Shown in pieces: positions 1-7,578 of a DNA stretch of 64,000 nt. The first letter of the stretch is position 1, and each line of letters opens with the position of its first letter. Where the stretch lies: NCBI RefSeq assembly GCF_014697425.1, contig NZ_JACJRU010000001.1, positions 558,001 to 622,000 on the forward strand. Reading direction: 5' to 3'. A program made the position numbers and the translations under genes. The notes below the pieces were generated by a model that had not been told where the DNA came from, made no database searches, and saw nothing but the letters and a program-made list of their open reading frames with translations. This DNA is from Nostoc sp. FACHB-110. GTDB lineage: Bacteria; Cyanobacteriota; Cyanobacteriia; Cyanobacteriales; Nostocaceae.

Positions 1-2
1 TA

Positions 3-83
3 AAAAAATATGGTGCAATTTATAATCTGCAAGAGATTGATATAGGCTATCGCTTTATTTACACAACATTCGATAAATCATGA
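3..83 (+). CDS. C-terminal fragment of an unidentified gene entering from the left edge
   Basis: An open frame runs from the window edge to a TGA at 81-83 and encodes about 26 residues ending FIYTTFDKS. It stops 12 bases before the next start codon, so it is probably the upstream member of the same operon. I do not recognise the family from so short a piece. Confidence 0.4.
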   Translation, partial: KKYGAIYNLQEIDIGYRFIYTTFDKS

Positions 84-95
84 TGGGTAATAATT

Positions 96-557
96 ATGGT
101 AAATAAAGTTGCTTTAGTTAAAGAAGTTACAATTAAACAAGCTAATATTAAAGATGCAGAAAGCATTACTACCCTTGGTGAACAACTAGGATACTCCCTG
201 ACAATTCAACAGGTAGCGCAACGTCTGAATAAAATTCAAAATGATGCAGAACATATTGTTTATGTTGCAACTGTAGCAAATGAATATGTAATTGGTTGGG
301 CGCACGCTCATATTTGTGATTTACTCATTATGCCAAAGCAAGCAATTCTTTTAGGACTAGTGGTAGATAAAGATTATCGTCATCACGGAATTGGGCGTTA
401 TTTAATGCAGTATATCGAACAATGGGCTGTATTAAAAGAATGTGATGGAGTCATTTTACGTTCTAATATTATCCGCAAAGAGGCACATTTATTTTATGAA
501 AAAATTGGTTATAGAAATATAAAACAGTCTTTAGCTTTTTATAAGCAATTAGTTTAA
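96..557 (+). CDS. GNAT family N-acetyltransferase
   Basis: A 153-residue protein of typical single-domain GNAT length. It would transfer an acetyl group from acetyl-CoA to an unknown amine. The acetyl-CoA loop is visible at about residues 89-105 as VVDKDYRHHGIGRYL, matching the family R-x-x-G-x-G/A pattern. The C-terminal segment HLFYEKIGYRNI is the usual GNAT motif B helix-strand. The ATG at 96 is the first start after the upstream stop. A ferredoxin gene follows 31 bases downstream on the same strand, so the two may be co-transcribed. The substrate cannot be inferred. Confidence 0.85.
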   Translation: MVNKVALVKEVTIKQANIKDAESITTLGEQLGYSLTIQQVAQRLNKIQNDAEHIVYVATVANEYVIGWAHAHICDLLIMPKQAILLGLVVDKDYRHHGIGRYLMQYIEQWAVLKECDGVILRSNIIRKEAHLFYEKIGYRNIKQSLAFYKQLV

Positions 558-588
558 TGTCTAAATTACAAAGTTGGGGAATGATGTT

Positions 589-816
589 ATGGCTTTAATC
601 AATCAAAGAGTAGATGTTCCTGTCATTGTTGATGAATCGAAATGTTTGGAAAAATGTACGGCTTGTATTGAGGTTTGTCCTTTAGATGTGTTGGCTAAGA
701 ATCCAGAGACTGGGAAAGCTTATATGAAATATGACGAATGTTGGTTTTGTTTACCTTGTGAAAAGGAATGTCCTACTAATGCTATTACGGTGCAGATTCC
801 TTTTTTGTTGCGGTGA
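589..816 (+). CDS. 2[4Fe-4S] ferredoxin-type protein
   Basis: A 75-residue protein from the ATG at 589, chosen because GGGGA lies about eight bases upstream; an in-frame TTG at 574 is less likely. It has two cluster-binding motifs. The first is C-x3-C-x2-C-x3-CP around KCLEKCTACIEVCP and the second C-x2-C-x2-C-x3-CP around CWFCLPCEKECP. It should carry two 4Fe-4S clusters and pass electrons to an oxidoreductase. No flavoprotein partner is in the window; it may lie to the left. The longer spacing in the first motif resembles the iron-sulfur subunits of adenylylsulfate reductase-like enzymes, but this is only a resemblance. Confidence 0.85.
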   Translation: MALINQRVDVPVIVDESKCLEKCTACIEVCPLDVLAKNPETGKAYMKYDECWFCLPCEKECPTNAITVQIPFLLR

Positions 817-916
817 TTATGTCTTAGAGTAATGTGAATTTCACGCAGAGGCGCATACTTCGACTTCGCTCAGTAACCATAGGTGCGGAGAGTAAGAGTT
901 TGAGAGAGGATTTAAG

Positions 917-1888
917 ATGTCTATAAGTGCTGATTCTGAATTAAATCAATGGATAGAAATGTTGCGATCGCCTGATGTTAATGACCGCTTAGTTGCTGTT
1001 AAAACTTTACAACATCTCGGTGAAGAAGAGACAATTGATGCTTTAATTATCGCTCTTAAAGATGAATATATTTCCGTCCAAAAAATAGCCATATCTGCTC
1101 TTTGGGAAATTGCTAATCCTGTAGCGATTCCTGCTTTAATTGAATGCTTGAGTTCGCAAGATGAAGATATTCGGACTGAAGCTGCATCAGCTTTAAATGA
1201 GTTAGTTAGTCAAGATGATTTATTGCTTTTACTAGATAAACTAAAAATTGATGCTATCAATACACAACTCAATATTTTAGTGCTGTTGCGTAAAATTCAT
1301 GATATTCAATCTTTACCCTATATATTACCATTTTTACAATCAAATAATCCCGAATTAAGAGAAGCTGCAATAACTACATTGCGATATCTTAATCAACTAG
1401 AAAAATGCCCAGAAGCTTTAGATTTAATCTTTGATGAGTCAGCAGTGGTGCGACGGGCTGCGGCTTTAACTCTGGGACATCTACAAGATACAGAAGTAAT
1501 TAATAAACTCAGTCAAGCACTAACTAATGATAGTGATTGGCAAGTGCGGCGTAATGCGGCTAAATCTCTAGCTATTCATGCAAATCATCAAGCAATTTTC
1601 GCTTTAGAAACTGCTTTAAGTGATGAACATTGGCAAGTCAGGAAAGCAACAGCACAAGCCTTACAAAAAATTCCAGATATTCAAGTTATACCCCAATTAA
1701 TTCAAGCTTTAACAGATGAATATGCAGATGTTCGCAAAGAAGCTGTAATTGCTCTTGGTAATTTCGCTCATTCTGATGTTATTATCCCTCTGCAACAAGC
1801 GTTAGATGACCCTGACAGGGAAGTTGCTATTCAAGCACAACGGGCGATTAACAAGATACAAACAGATAAAATAGTATCAGGAGAGTAA
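917..1888 (+). CDS. HEAT-repeat (PBS-lyase type) protein
   Basis: A 323-residue protein made almost entirely of about nine helical repeats of 30-32 residues. Each carries the pattern DxxxxVRxxAAxALGxL, for example DESAVVRRAAALTLGHL and DEYADVRKEAVIALGNF. Such repeats form a solenoid for protein-protein contact. In cyanobacteria they occur in phycobilin lyases and in many unassigned scaffold proteins. No lyase-specific residues could be identified, so the partner is unknown. The ATG at 917 has a good ribosome site (AGAGAGGA) just upstream. The 100 bases before it contain a common dispersed cyanobacterial sequence. Confidence 0.85.
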   Translation: MSISADSELNQWIEMLRSPDVNDRLVAVKTLQHLGEEETIDALIIALKDEYISVQKIAISALWEIANPVAIPALIECLSSQDEDIRTEAASALNELVSQDDLLLLLDKLKIDAINTQLNILVLLRKIHDIQSLPYILPFLQSNNPELREAAITTLRYLNQLEKCPEALDLIFDESAVVRRAAALTLGHLQDTEVINKLSQALTNDSDWQVRRNAAKSLAIHANHQAIFALETALSDEHWQVRKATAQALQKIPDIQVIPQLIQALTDEYADVRKEAVIALGNFAHSDVIIPLQQALDDPDREVAIQAQRAINKIQTDKIVSGE

Positions 1889-1910
1889 TCAATAATTAAG
1901 GGAAAGTGCA

Positions 1911-2669
1911 ATGGGAAATCCATTTCCTGGAATGAACCCGTATTTGGAACAGTCTGAACTTTGGCATCAAGTTCATAATCGTTTGATTGTCGCTATAGCT
2001 GATGATTTGACTCCTCAAATCGCGCCTAAATACCGAGTTTCTATTGAAGAGCGAGTTTATACAAGTGTAGATGATATCTTACTGGTGGGAATTGCTGATG
2101 TAGCGGTTGCTAACCGTAATATTCCAGATATTAGCACAACTTTTACTGCTGCAAAACTTAGCGAACCTACTAAAGTCAAACTTCCCATCCCTGAACAAGT
2201 AACTGAAAGATTTTTAGAAGTGCGTGCAACTCAAAATAAAGAAGTAGTAGCTGTAATTGAAATACTTTCTCCTAAAAATAAAATCTCCAAAGAAGGTAGA
2301 ACTGCTTACGAAAGCAAAAGACAGAAAATTTTAGCTTCTGCTACTAATTTGGTAGAAATTGACCTTTTAAAACAAGGTGAACCGATGCCGATTTTAGGTC
2401 TGAAAATCACAGATTATAGTATCTTGGTTAGTCGCAACTACAACAGACCTGATGCCGATTTATATACCTTCGATTTAAAAACTCCAATTCCGGTTTTTCC
2501 TGTACCTTTGCGTGAGGGTGAACCTGAGCCAATTGTTGATTTACAAAGGTTATTAAATGAAGTGTATGAACGTGCTAGATTTGACTTAGCCATTGATTAT
2601 ACACAACCTTTAAAAGTTAGGCGACTTCCTGAAGAAGAAGCTTGGATAAAAAAAGTTGTAGCAATTTAA
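1911..2669 (+). CDS. DUF4058 family protein
   Basis: A 252-residue protein starting MGNPFPGMNPYLEQ, the characteristic opening of the DUF4058 family, which is abundant in cyanobacteria. The family has no established function. The middle segment VIEILSPKNK, with E and K on a predicted strand, resembles the core of PD-(D/E)XK-like folds such as Uma2, which is an inference from sequence shape only. It starts 22 bases after the HEAT-repeat gene and is probably in the same transcript. Confidence 0.85.
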   Translation: MGNPFPGMNPYLEQSELWHQVHNRLIVAIADDLTPQIAPKYRVSIEERVYTSVDDILLVGIADVAVANRNIPDISTTFTAAKLSEPTKVKLPIPEQVTERFLEVRATQNKEVVAVIEILSPKNKISKEGRTAYESKRQKILASATNLVEIDLLKQGEPMPILGLKITDYSILVSRNYNRPDADLYTFDLKTPIPVFPVPLREGEPEPIVDLQRLLNEVYERARFDLAIDYTQPLKVRRLPEEEAWIKKVVAI

Positions 2670-2721
2670 ATAAGAGCCATAATTATTGGGTATTAGTAAT
2701 GCTAACACAATCAGAGCTTTG

Positions 2722-3228
2722 TTAATTTCGCAATACAAATTCTTTACTCCAAATTATTGACATCTGCTCATCAGCAATATTTATCAGGTGGAGCTTATCA
2801 ACAAAACAATGATAATTTAAATATTCTACTGCTGATGAATCTTGCAAAATTTGCTCCGTATCTTTTGTAAATTTTCCTAGTGTTAAATGCGGAACGAATA
2901 GTAAATTATCTCTATGATATTCAGCTAATATATCTGTATATAGTTCATCGTGTAATTTGATTATATCTAACTTTCCTGATTCAACAATTAAAAACAGATA
3001 TTCATCCCATGATTTTTGCAATCCTTGGAGATGAATATGAAATGTTTTCCAATTACTCAAAATACTCTCGATATGAGCAATGAGCTTGTTTTCATTAATA
3101 GATGCGTTTATGGGAAATACCAGGGTAATATGAGGTTCAATTAAATCAAATTGTGGATCAGATTGCTGCCTTATTTGCTGGATATACTCTGTGTTAATAT
3201 TGGGATAATATACAAGTGCGTAAGACAT
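2722..3228 (-). CDS. 2H phosphoesterase / 2'-5' RNA ligase family protein
   Basis: A 168-residue protein with the two H-x-T/S motifs that define the 2H superfamily: HITLVF near residue 33 and HLTLGKF near residue 133. These two histidines act together on 2',3'-cyclic phosphates or related phosphodiester bonds. The natural substrate of bacterial members is rarely known. The gene converges on the DUF4058 gene and diverges from mrp, with which it shares a 142-base intergenic region. Confidence 0.85.
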   Translation of the reverse strand: MSYALVYYPNINTEYIQQIRQQSDPQFDLIEPHITLVFPINASINENKLIAHIESILSNWKTFHIHLQGLQKSWDEYLFLIVESGKLDIIKLHDELYTDILAEYHRDNLLFVPHLTLGKFTKDTEQILQDSSAVEYLNYHCFVDKLHLINIADEQMSIIWSKEFVLRN

Positions 3229-3370
3229 AATGTTAAGTCTTAATTGATTGTAGTAGCGTAAATCAATATAATTATTGTGTTTCCTTCTATTACACTTAAT
3301 CTACACTAATTACAGTATTGACTCAGTTATTATACAAGTTTTATATTACTAAATTTTCAACTTATAAACT

Positions 3371-4378
3371 ATGACTATAGTCTATCAACAAGAAGTAGTC
3401 GAACTGCTCAAGCAGGTAATCGAACCAACTTTAAAAAATGACATTGTAAGTTTGGGAATGGTGCGGAATCTCCGCATAGTTGATGACTACGTTTACTTGC
3501 GTTTATGTATTGGTTCTCATCAGCAGCAATTCAAAACAGAAGTTGAAGCTAAATTATCAGCTTTAACTTGGTGTAAAAAGACTTATATTCAAATTTGTAC
3601 AATTCCTGGGGTAAAAATCACTCTGGGAATTTCTAGTGGTAAGGGTGGTGTTGGTAAATCAACAACTGCTGTAAATATAGCCGCCGCTTTAAGCTTACAA
3701 GGGGCAAAGGTTGGGCTATTGGATGCGGATGTTTATGGGCCGAATGTGCCGCAAATGTTGGGGTTAGGTCAAGCTGATGTGGAAGTAATTCAGACTCCTA
3801 CAGGTGATAAATTTTTACCTCTGGAAGTGCAAGGAATTAAATTAATGTCGGTGGGTTTACTGGCAGAAAAAAATCGTCCTTTGGCTTGGCGTGGGCCTGT
3901 ACTGCATAAAATTATTACGCAATTTATCAATGATGTGGAATGGGGCGAATTAGATTATTTATTGATAGATTTACCACCAGGTACAGGTGATGCTCAAATT
4001 ACAATTATTCAAGAAAGTCCAATTTGTGGTGTGATTCTGGTGACGACTCCGCAGCAAGTTGCTGTTGCCGATGTTCGACGTAATATATATATGTTCCGCC
4101 AAGTCGGTGTGCCGGTGCTGGGGATTGTGGAAAATATGAGTTATTTAATCTGTGGAGATTGTGGTTCACGCACCTATATTTTTGGTAGTGGTGGCGGTGA
4201 ACAACTCGCAGCCGAATTACAAGCACCACTGTTAGGACAAATCCCCATTGATGCGCGTATTTGTAGCGGTGGTGATAGCGGAAATCCTATAGCTACGAGT
4301 GAACAAGCTTCCCCAGCGAGTGAGGTTTTTAGAAAAATTGCGATCGCGCTTCACACAAATTTTACCACAGCCATTTAA
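3371..4378 (+). CDS. mrp: Mrp/NBP35-type iron-sulfur carrier ATPase
   Basis: A 335-residue protein. An N-terminal DUF59-like domain (about 1-80) precedes a deviant Walker A loop KGGVGKST at 91-98. The ATPase domain contains DADVYGPN and a conserved ICGDCG cysteine pair near residue 260 that bridges a 4Fe-4S cluster in the dimer. Proteins of this family assemble or deliver Fe-S clusters in the cytoplasm. It is slightly shorter than the usual 350-360 residues. The ATG at 3371 directly precedes TIVYQQEVVELL, the normal start of cyanobacterial Mrp. It stands alone between divergent and convergent neighbours. Confidence 0.93.
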   Translation: MTIVYQQEVVELLKQVIEPTLKNDIVSLGMVRNLRIVDDYVYLRLCIGSHQQQFKTEVEAKLSALTWCKKTYIQICTIPGVKITLGISSGKGGVGKSTTAVNIAAALSLQGAKVGLLDADVYGPNVPQMLGLGQADVEVIQTPTGDKFLPLEVQGIKLMSVGLLAEKNRPLAWRGPVLHKIITQFINDVEWGELDYLLIDLPPGTGDAQITIIQESPICGVILVTTPQQVAVADVRRNIYMFRQVGVPVLGIVENMSYLICGDCGSRTYIFGSGGGEQLAAELQAPLLGQIPIDARICSGGDSGNPIATSEQASPASEVFRKIAIALHTNFTTAI

Positions 4379-4429
4379 TAAGCTGTTACGCATATTTGTG
4401 GCTTTCTTTGCCAAATATAAACTTTTTTG

Positions 4430-4542
4430 GGCGTTGCTGATTAGAGGGATGTTTTTTGTTTCGCGCAAAGGCGCAAAGGCGCGAAACATCGATAGTTAAC
4501 CTTGCTAAAAATGCTTAATTCATCCCGCATTTATGCAACGCC
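4430..4542. mobile_element. MITE copy A (113 bp) with 8-bp target duplication
   Basis: Termini GGCGTTGC and GCAACGCC are perfect inverted repeats. A second inverted pair, GGGATG and CATCCC, lies just inside. The element is flanked by identical 8-bp direct repeats CTTTTTTG at 4422-4429 and 4543-4550. Copy B at 46215-46353 is in the opposite orientation and clearly homologous. There is no coding capacity, so it would have been mobilised in trans by a transposase making 8-bp duplications. Confidence 0.88.
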
Positions 4543-4660
4543 CTTTTTTGATAATAGTCAATAGCTATTAAAGTTTAATGATTGTTTGAGCATGGTAAGT
4601 AGAACGGTGCAAATAAACCAAAGTATGTAACGAAAAGTAAAATTACCTAAAACCCTCTTT

Positions 4661-4705
4661 CCTTCTGCCTTGTCATATCGACAATTTTTAACATCGACCT
4701 ACTTA
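4661..4705. repeat. Dispersed 45-bp repeat
   Basis: This segment, containing GACAATTTTTAACATCGACC, recurs almost unchanged at 28214-28255. Shorter relatives in inverse orientation start with AAGTAGGTCG near 29483 and with related words near 32304 and 57708. It lies in a non-coding stretch between mrp and rpsU. Function is unknown. Confidence 0.7.
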
Positions 4706-4775
4706 ACTTGAGATTTTATTTGAGGGTTTTATACTTTGAGTCAGATTAACCGCTTACTGCTGCTAAATTCCATAG

Positions 4776-4802
4776 AAAAAACCCTCATAAACACTATGAG
4801 GG
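4776..4802 (-). terminator. Rho-independent terminator of rpsU
   Basis: CCCTCATA (4782-4789) and TATGAGGG (4795-4802) form a perfect 8-bp stem with a 5-base loop. On the minus strand the stem is followed by six T residues (A tract 4776-4781). It lies 25 bases beyond the rpsU stop codon. Confidence 0.88.
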
Positions 4803-4827
4803 CATTCATTAAAACTTATGTCAGTTC

Positions 4828-5016
4828 TCAAGTGCGGAAACGTCTTTTACCCTGCTTTTGTAAAGCCAGTTTTTTGCGCTTGGATTTTTCAATAGGCGTT
4901 TCAAAGTGACGGTGCTTCCTCATGTCTTGAAAAATTCCGGCTTTGGAAACTTCTCGCTTGAATCGACGTAAGGCCGACTCAAGATGTTCATTTTCACCCA
5001 CTATAATTTGGGTCAT
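4828..5016 (-). CDS. rpsU: 30S ribosomal protein bS21
   Basis: A 62-residue, very basic protein of the standard bS21 length, starting [21 protein letters not shown] and ending in an Arg/Lys-rich tail. bS21 sits near the anti-Shine-Dalgarno end of 16S rRNA and affects initiation. It lies 70 bases downstream of the RRM protein gene on the same strand. This rbp-rpsU order is common in filamentous cyanobacteria, where both respond to cold. A clear terminator follows. Confidence 0.95.
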   Translation of the reverse strand: MTQIIVGENEHLESALRRFKREVSKAGIFQDMRKHRHFETPIEKSKRKKLALQKQGKRRFRT

Positions 5017-5086
5017 CCTCTCTCCTACTAAATTGAATGCCTCAATGGCCTAAAAATTGGCTTTCTCAAATTTCCGGTTTTAAATT

Positions 5087-5422
5087 CTAATAGCGTCCGC
5101 GTCCACCGCCGCCACTATATCCACCGCGTCCACCACCGCCACCATATCCGCCCCGGTTTCCACCAGAAGAACCTCTGTCTTCTCTGGGCTTGGCTTTGTT
5201 CACTTTTAGGTCACGGCCCATCCATTCAGCACCATCAAGAGCTTCAATAGCAGCAGTTTCTTCAGCTTCTGTACCCATTTCCACGAAAGCGAAGCCGCGC
5301 AGACGGCCTGTTTCTCTGTCAGTGGGTAATTGAACCCGGTTTACTGTACCATATTCGGCAAAAACTCCCTTGATATCATCTTCTGTAACTTGGTAAGAGA
5401 GGTTGCCTACATAAATTGACAT
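5087..5422 (-). CDS. rbp: Glycine-rich RRM RNA-binding protein
   Basis: A 111-residue protein with one RNA recognition motif (about 1-80) and a Gly/Arg/Tyr-rich tail. RNP2 is visible as IYVGNL at residues 3-8 and RNP1 as RGFAFVEM at about 43-50. Cyanobacterial Rbp proteins bind RNA and are commonly cold-induced. The gene precedes rpsU. The 5' region upstream (5423-5560) is A/T-rich and long, as expected for a cold-regulated untranslated leader, though no specific element could be identified. Confidence 0.93.
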   Translation of the reverse strand: MSIYVGNLSYQVTEDDIKGVFAEYGTVNRVQLPTDRETGRLRGFAFVEMGTEAEETAAIEALDGAEWMGRDLKVNKAKPREDRGSSGGNRGGYGGGGGRGGYSGGGGRGRY

Positions 5423-6023
5423 TAATTTTCTCCAAAATTATCAGTTTGTAGAGATTTAAATTTTGGAGAACAGTCTGTAAATACTAAAAGGGAAAATCCT
5501 GTCAATACTAACAACAAAAATACTCACCAAATTAATTCTCTTTTTCTAGGATGACATAAAAACTAATTAGATGCATCCCGTAAAGGTTAATAAATGGTTA
5601 ACCCTGATGTCATCAGGCAAAAATCCCAAATCACCTGCATCTGCTGAAATTCCGAATCCAAATAGTTCAGTGACTTGAGACTCACCCTCCCAAGCCTCAA
5701 CCGTAAAACTGAATTCACCCAGATGAGTAATACCGTTTCACTTTAAGTTTCATACAAATGGGTCGCAGGGGAGCAGGGGGCAGGGAGAAAAGATTAAAAA
5801 CCAATGGATTTGGCTCAGGATTTTCGTGAAATGGTATAATTATATGCCAATAGCCACATTTTTGCTTCGTCTCATGGTTAAACGGCGATCGCAACTGATT
5901 GACAAATGCAACTTGAGACGGTGAAAACTTCCGTCAACAACAGGGTGTAGGGTGTGGCTGAGTGTGAAGACGGTGATGTGGGGCTTGGTCAAACTGGCTC
6001 GAAAAGCTCTGCTACAGGTAAAG
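5423..6023. other. Intergenic region with a small inverted-terminal element
   Basis: This 601-base gap holds no convincing gene. It contains a palindrome CCTGATG-T-CATCAGG at 5602-5616 of unknown role and the possible MITE listed at 5730-5837. The part next to 5422 should include the rbp promoter and leader. Confidence 0.6.
5730..5837. repeat. Possible 108-bp miniature inverted-repeat element
   Basis: ATACCGTTTCAC at 5730-5741 pairs with GTGAAATGGTAT at 5826-5837 with one mismatch, giving 12-bp terminal inverted repeats around a purine-rich, non-coding core. No clear target duplication is visible and no second copy was found in the window. Confidence 0.45.
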
Positions 6024-6800
6024 TTAGAAGTCTTTTGACTTAATAAAGTAATTTATCGTATTTACAATCTGTTGATAACGCTTGTAATCACGCGTAGGTG
6101 ATGATATAGAAACTAATTTACCTAATTTTAATTCTAGTTGTATTAAGTACCACGGAGTTCGACTTGCTAAGGGCATTTGAGTAACAGAGACTTTTAAAAC
6201 TTCACTTAGCTTTGTTATTTGAGTAAAAATACCTAAAGCCTGATGTTGTTTTTTGATAATAATTTGGTCTGAAGATTTATCAAACTGACAAAAAATCTGC
6301 TTTGGAATTGCTAAGGATTGAAAAATAATAGCAATACTGGGAAGTAAAAATACCATTCCTTCCAGAAATCCTGACCATCGATCATCTTGTTGAATCTTTA
6401 GCCCAAGCTGTTGAGGATTGTTGATAAAAGCATTAATTGTCTCAGTAATTTTGTAGTGCTTCTCTTTAATAAATACTCTATGATTTACTAATTCGATCGC
6501 ACCGATACCAGAAGAAGTATACACTACAACTCCTGTGCCATGTTCTGTTACAACAGCAGCTTTCTTTAGCTGACCAGGGAGCCTAGTTATTTCTGTTCCA
6601 AATAAACTAATAATTGTTCTTTGGCAAGTAATTGCGTTACTGTTATTGCGCTGACATTCTAATTTAGTTAAATTGCTTGTAGTTGTAATAATCAGCAATC
6701 CCACAGTAACAAACGGAATACTAAACATTATTCCCCACAGCCATTGCCAATTATTATCTTCTAAAGATAATTTAGTTGATGTTTGCTCAATAATTTGCAT
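6024..6800 (-). CDS. Membrane protein of unknown function
   Basis: A 258-residue protein not recognised as a named family. It has hydrophobic segments at about residues 20-42 (WGIMFSIPFVTVGLLI) and 144-165 (FLEGMVFLLPSIAIIF). Soluble, strand-rich stretches lie between and after them, a layout seen in proteins with two PH-like membrane-anchored domains. The start ATG abuts the stop of the upstream minus-strand frame at 6801. It ends well before rbp, with no terminator identified. Confidence 0.7.
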   Translation of the reverse strand: MQIIEQTSTKLSLEDNNWQWLWGIMFSIPFVTVGLLIITTTSNLTKLECQRNNSNAITCQRTIISLFGTEITRLPGQLKKAAVVTEHGTGVVVYTSSGIGAIELVNHRVFIKEKHYKITETINAFINNPQQLGLKIQQDDRWSGFLEGMVFLLPSIAIIFQSLAIPKQIFCQFDKSSDQIIIKKQHQALGIFTQITKLSEVLKVSVTQMPLASRTPWYLIQLELKLGKLVSISSPTRDYKRYQQIVNTINYFIKSKDF

Positions 6801-7127
6801 CTAATCATTTCCTAATTGACTTAATATTCGGGCTAATTCAGCCAGACAAAAATCCCCTTCTACAGGTTGTCTTTCTTGCTGTTCTGGTTTTAAATAGAGA
6901 TATTTACAATCAATATTGCTAAATTTATTATGAGTTGGTATTTTCCAAGCGAACACACAAACTCCTGTCAATATAGCAAAGGAAAAATCTGTATTTTGCA
7001 CTAGAGAATTGCTAGATTTAAACAACCAAATGCACCAAATTTTTTCAATATACTCAATACTAAAGTTGTTTAAGTGGAATTGTCTGGGCAAGTGGTATAG
7101 CTTAAGCCAGCACCCAAATTTTACCAC
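6801..7127 (-). CDS. Hypothetical protein, start uncertain
   Basis: An open frame of 108 codons from a GTG at 7127, ending directly before the ATG of the next gene. No family is recognised. The N-terminal half is Trp/Cys/aromatic-rich and may not be translated. The C-terminal part QQERQPVEGDFCLAELARIL looks more protein-like. The tight junction with the membrane-protein gene is the best argument that it is real. It may also be a decayed gene. Confidence 0.35.
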   Translation of the reverse strand: MVKFGCWLKLYHLPRQFHLNNFSIEYIEKIWCIWLFKSSNSLVQNTDFSFAILTGVCVFAWKIPTHNKFSNIDCKYLYLKPEQQERQPVEGDFCLAELARILSQLGND

Positions 7128-7578
7128 AGTTCACCTGTTCCTTTGTGGGATTTTGCTGCCCGTACGATACCAGTTCTAGTAGCAATATAATTGTTACCTC
7201 TTCCTCTACTCCAAGTGTGCAATACAAATTGGTTTTTTAAACTTGATAAATAGCTCCTATTTTTACCTTTGTTTAGTATTTTCTTAAACTTAATTCAGTA
7301 AATTTTTGGCGATTAGTTACACAAAAAACTTTGGATAGCAAGTAATAAAATATACAAAAATACTCAATATTATGACGTAGTGAGTTTAATTTGCTGCATC
7401 AACCTAACTATTGTGTGTAAAAAGCAGACACGGAATAGACATCCATTACACCTATTTTGTCAGCAGGTCTGAGTGCAACATTTTGATCATGTTGAGTAGT
7501 ACAAGCTATTGCCCGTTAAGCCAAATTTTTGTGTTGATTTATCACACCTCGGATCTTTATTAGGAAAGGTTTTACTGA
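7128..7578. other. Intergenic region with a possible gene relic
   Basis: On the minus strand a frame open from about 7313 to a TAA at 7121-7123 has no ATG. It ends with protein-like sequence containing NQFVLHTWSRGRGNNYIAT. This may be the 3' remnant of a lost gene; the family is not recognised. The right part is A/T-rich and must hold the promoter and leader of the giant gene at 7579, but no clear promoter could be identified. Confidence 0.4.
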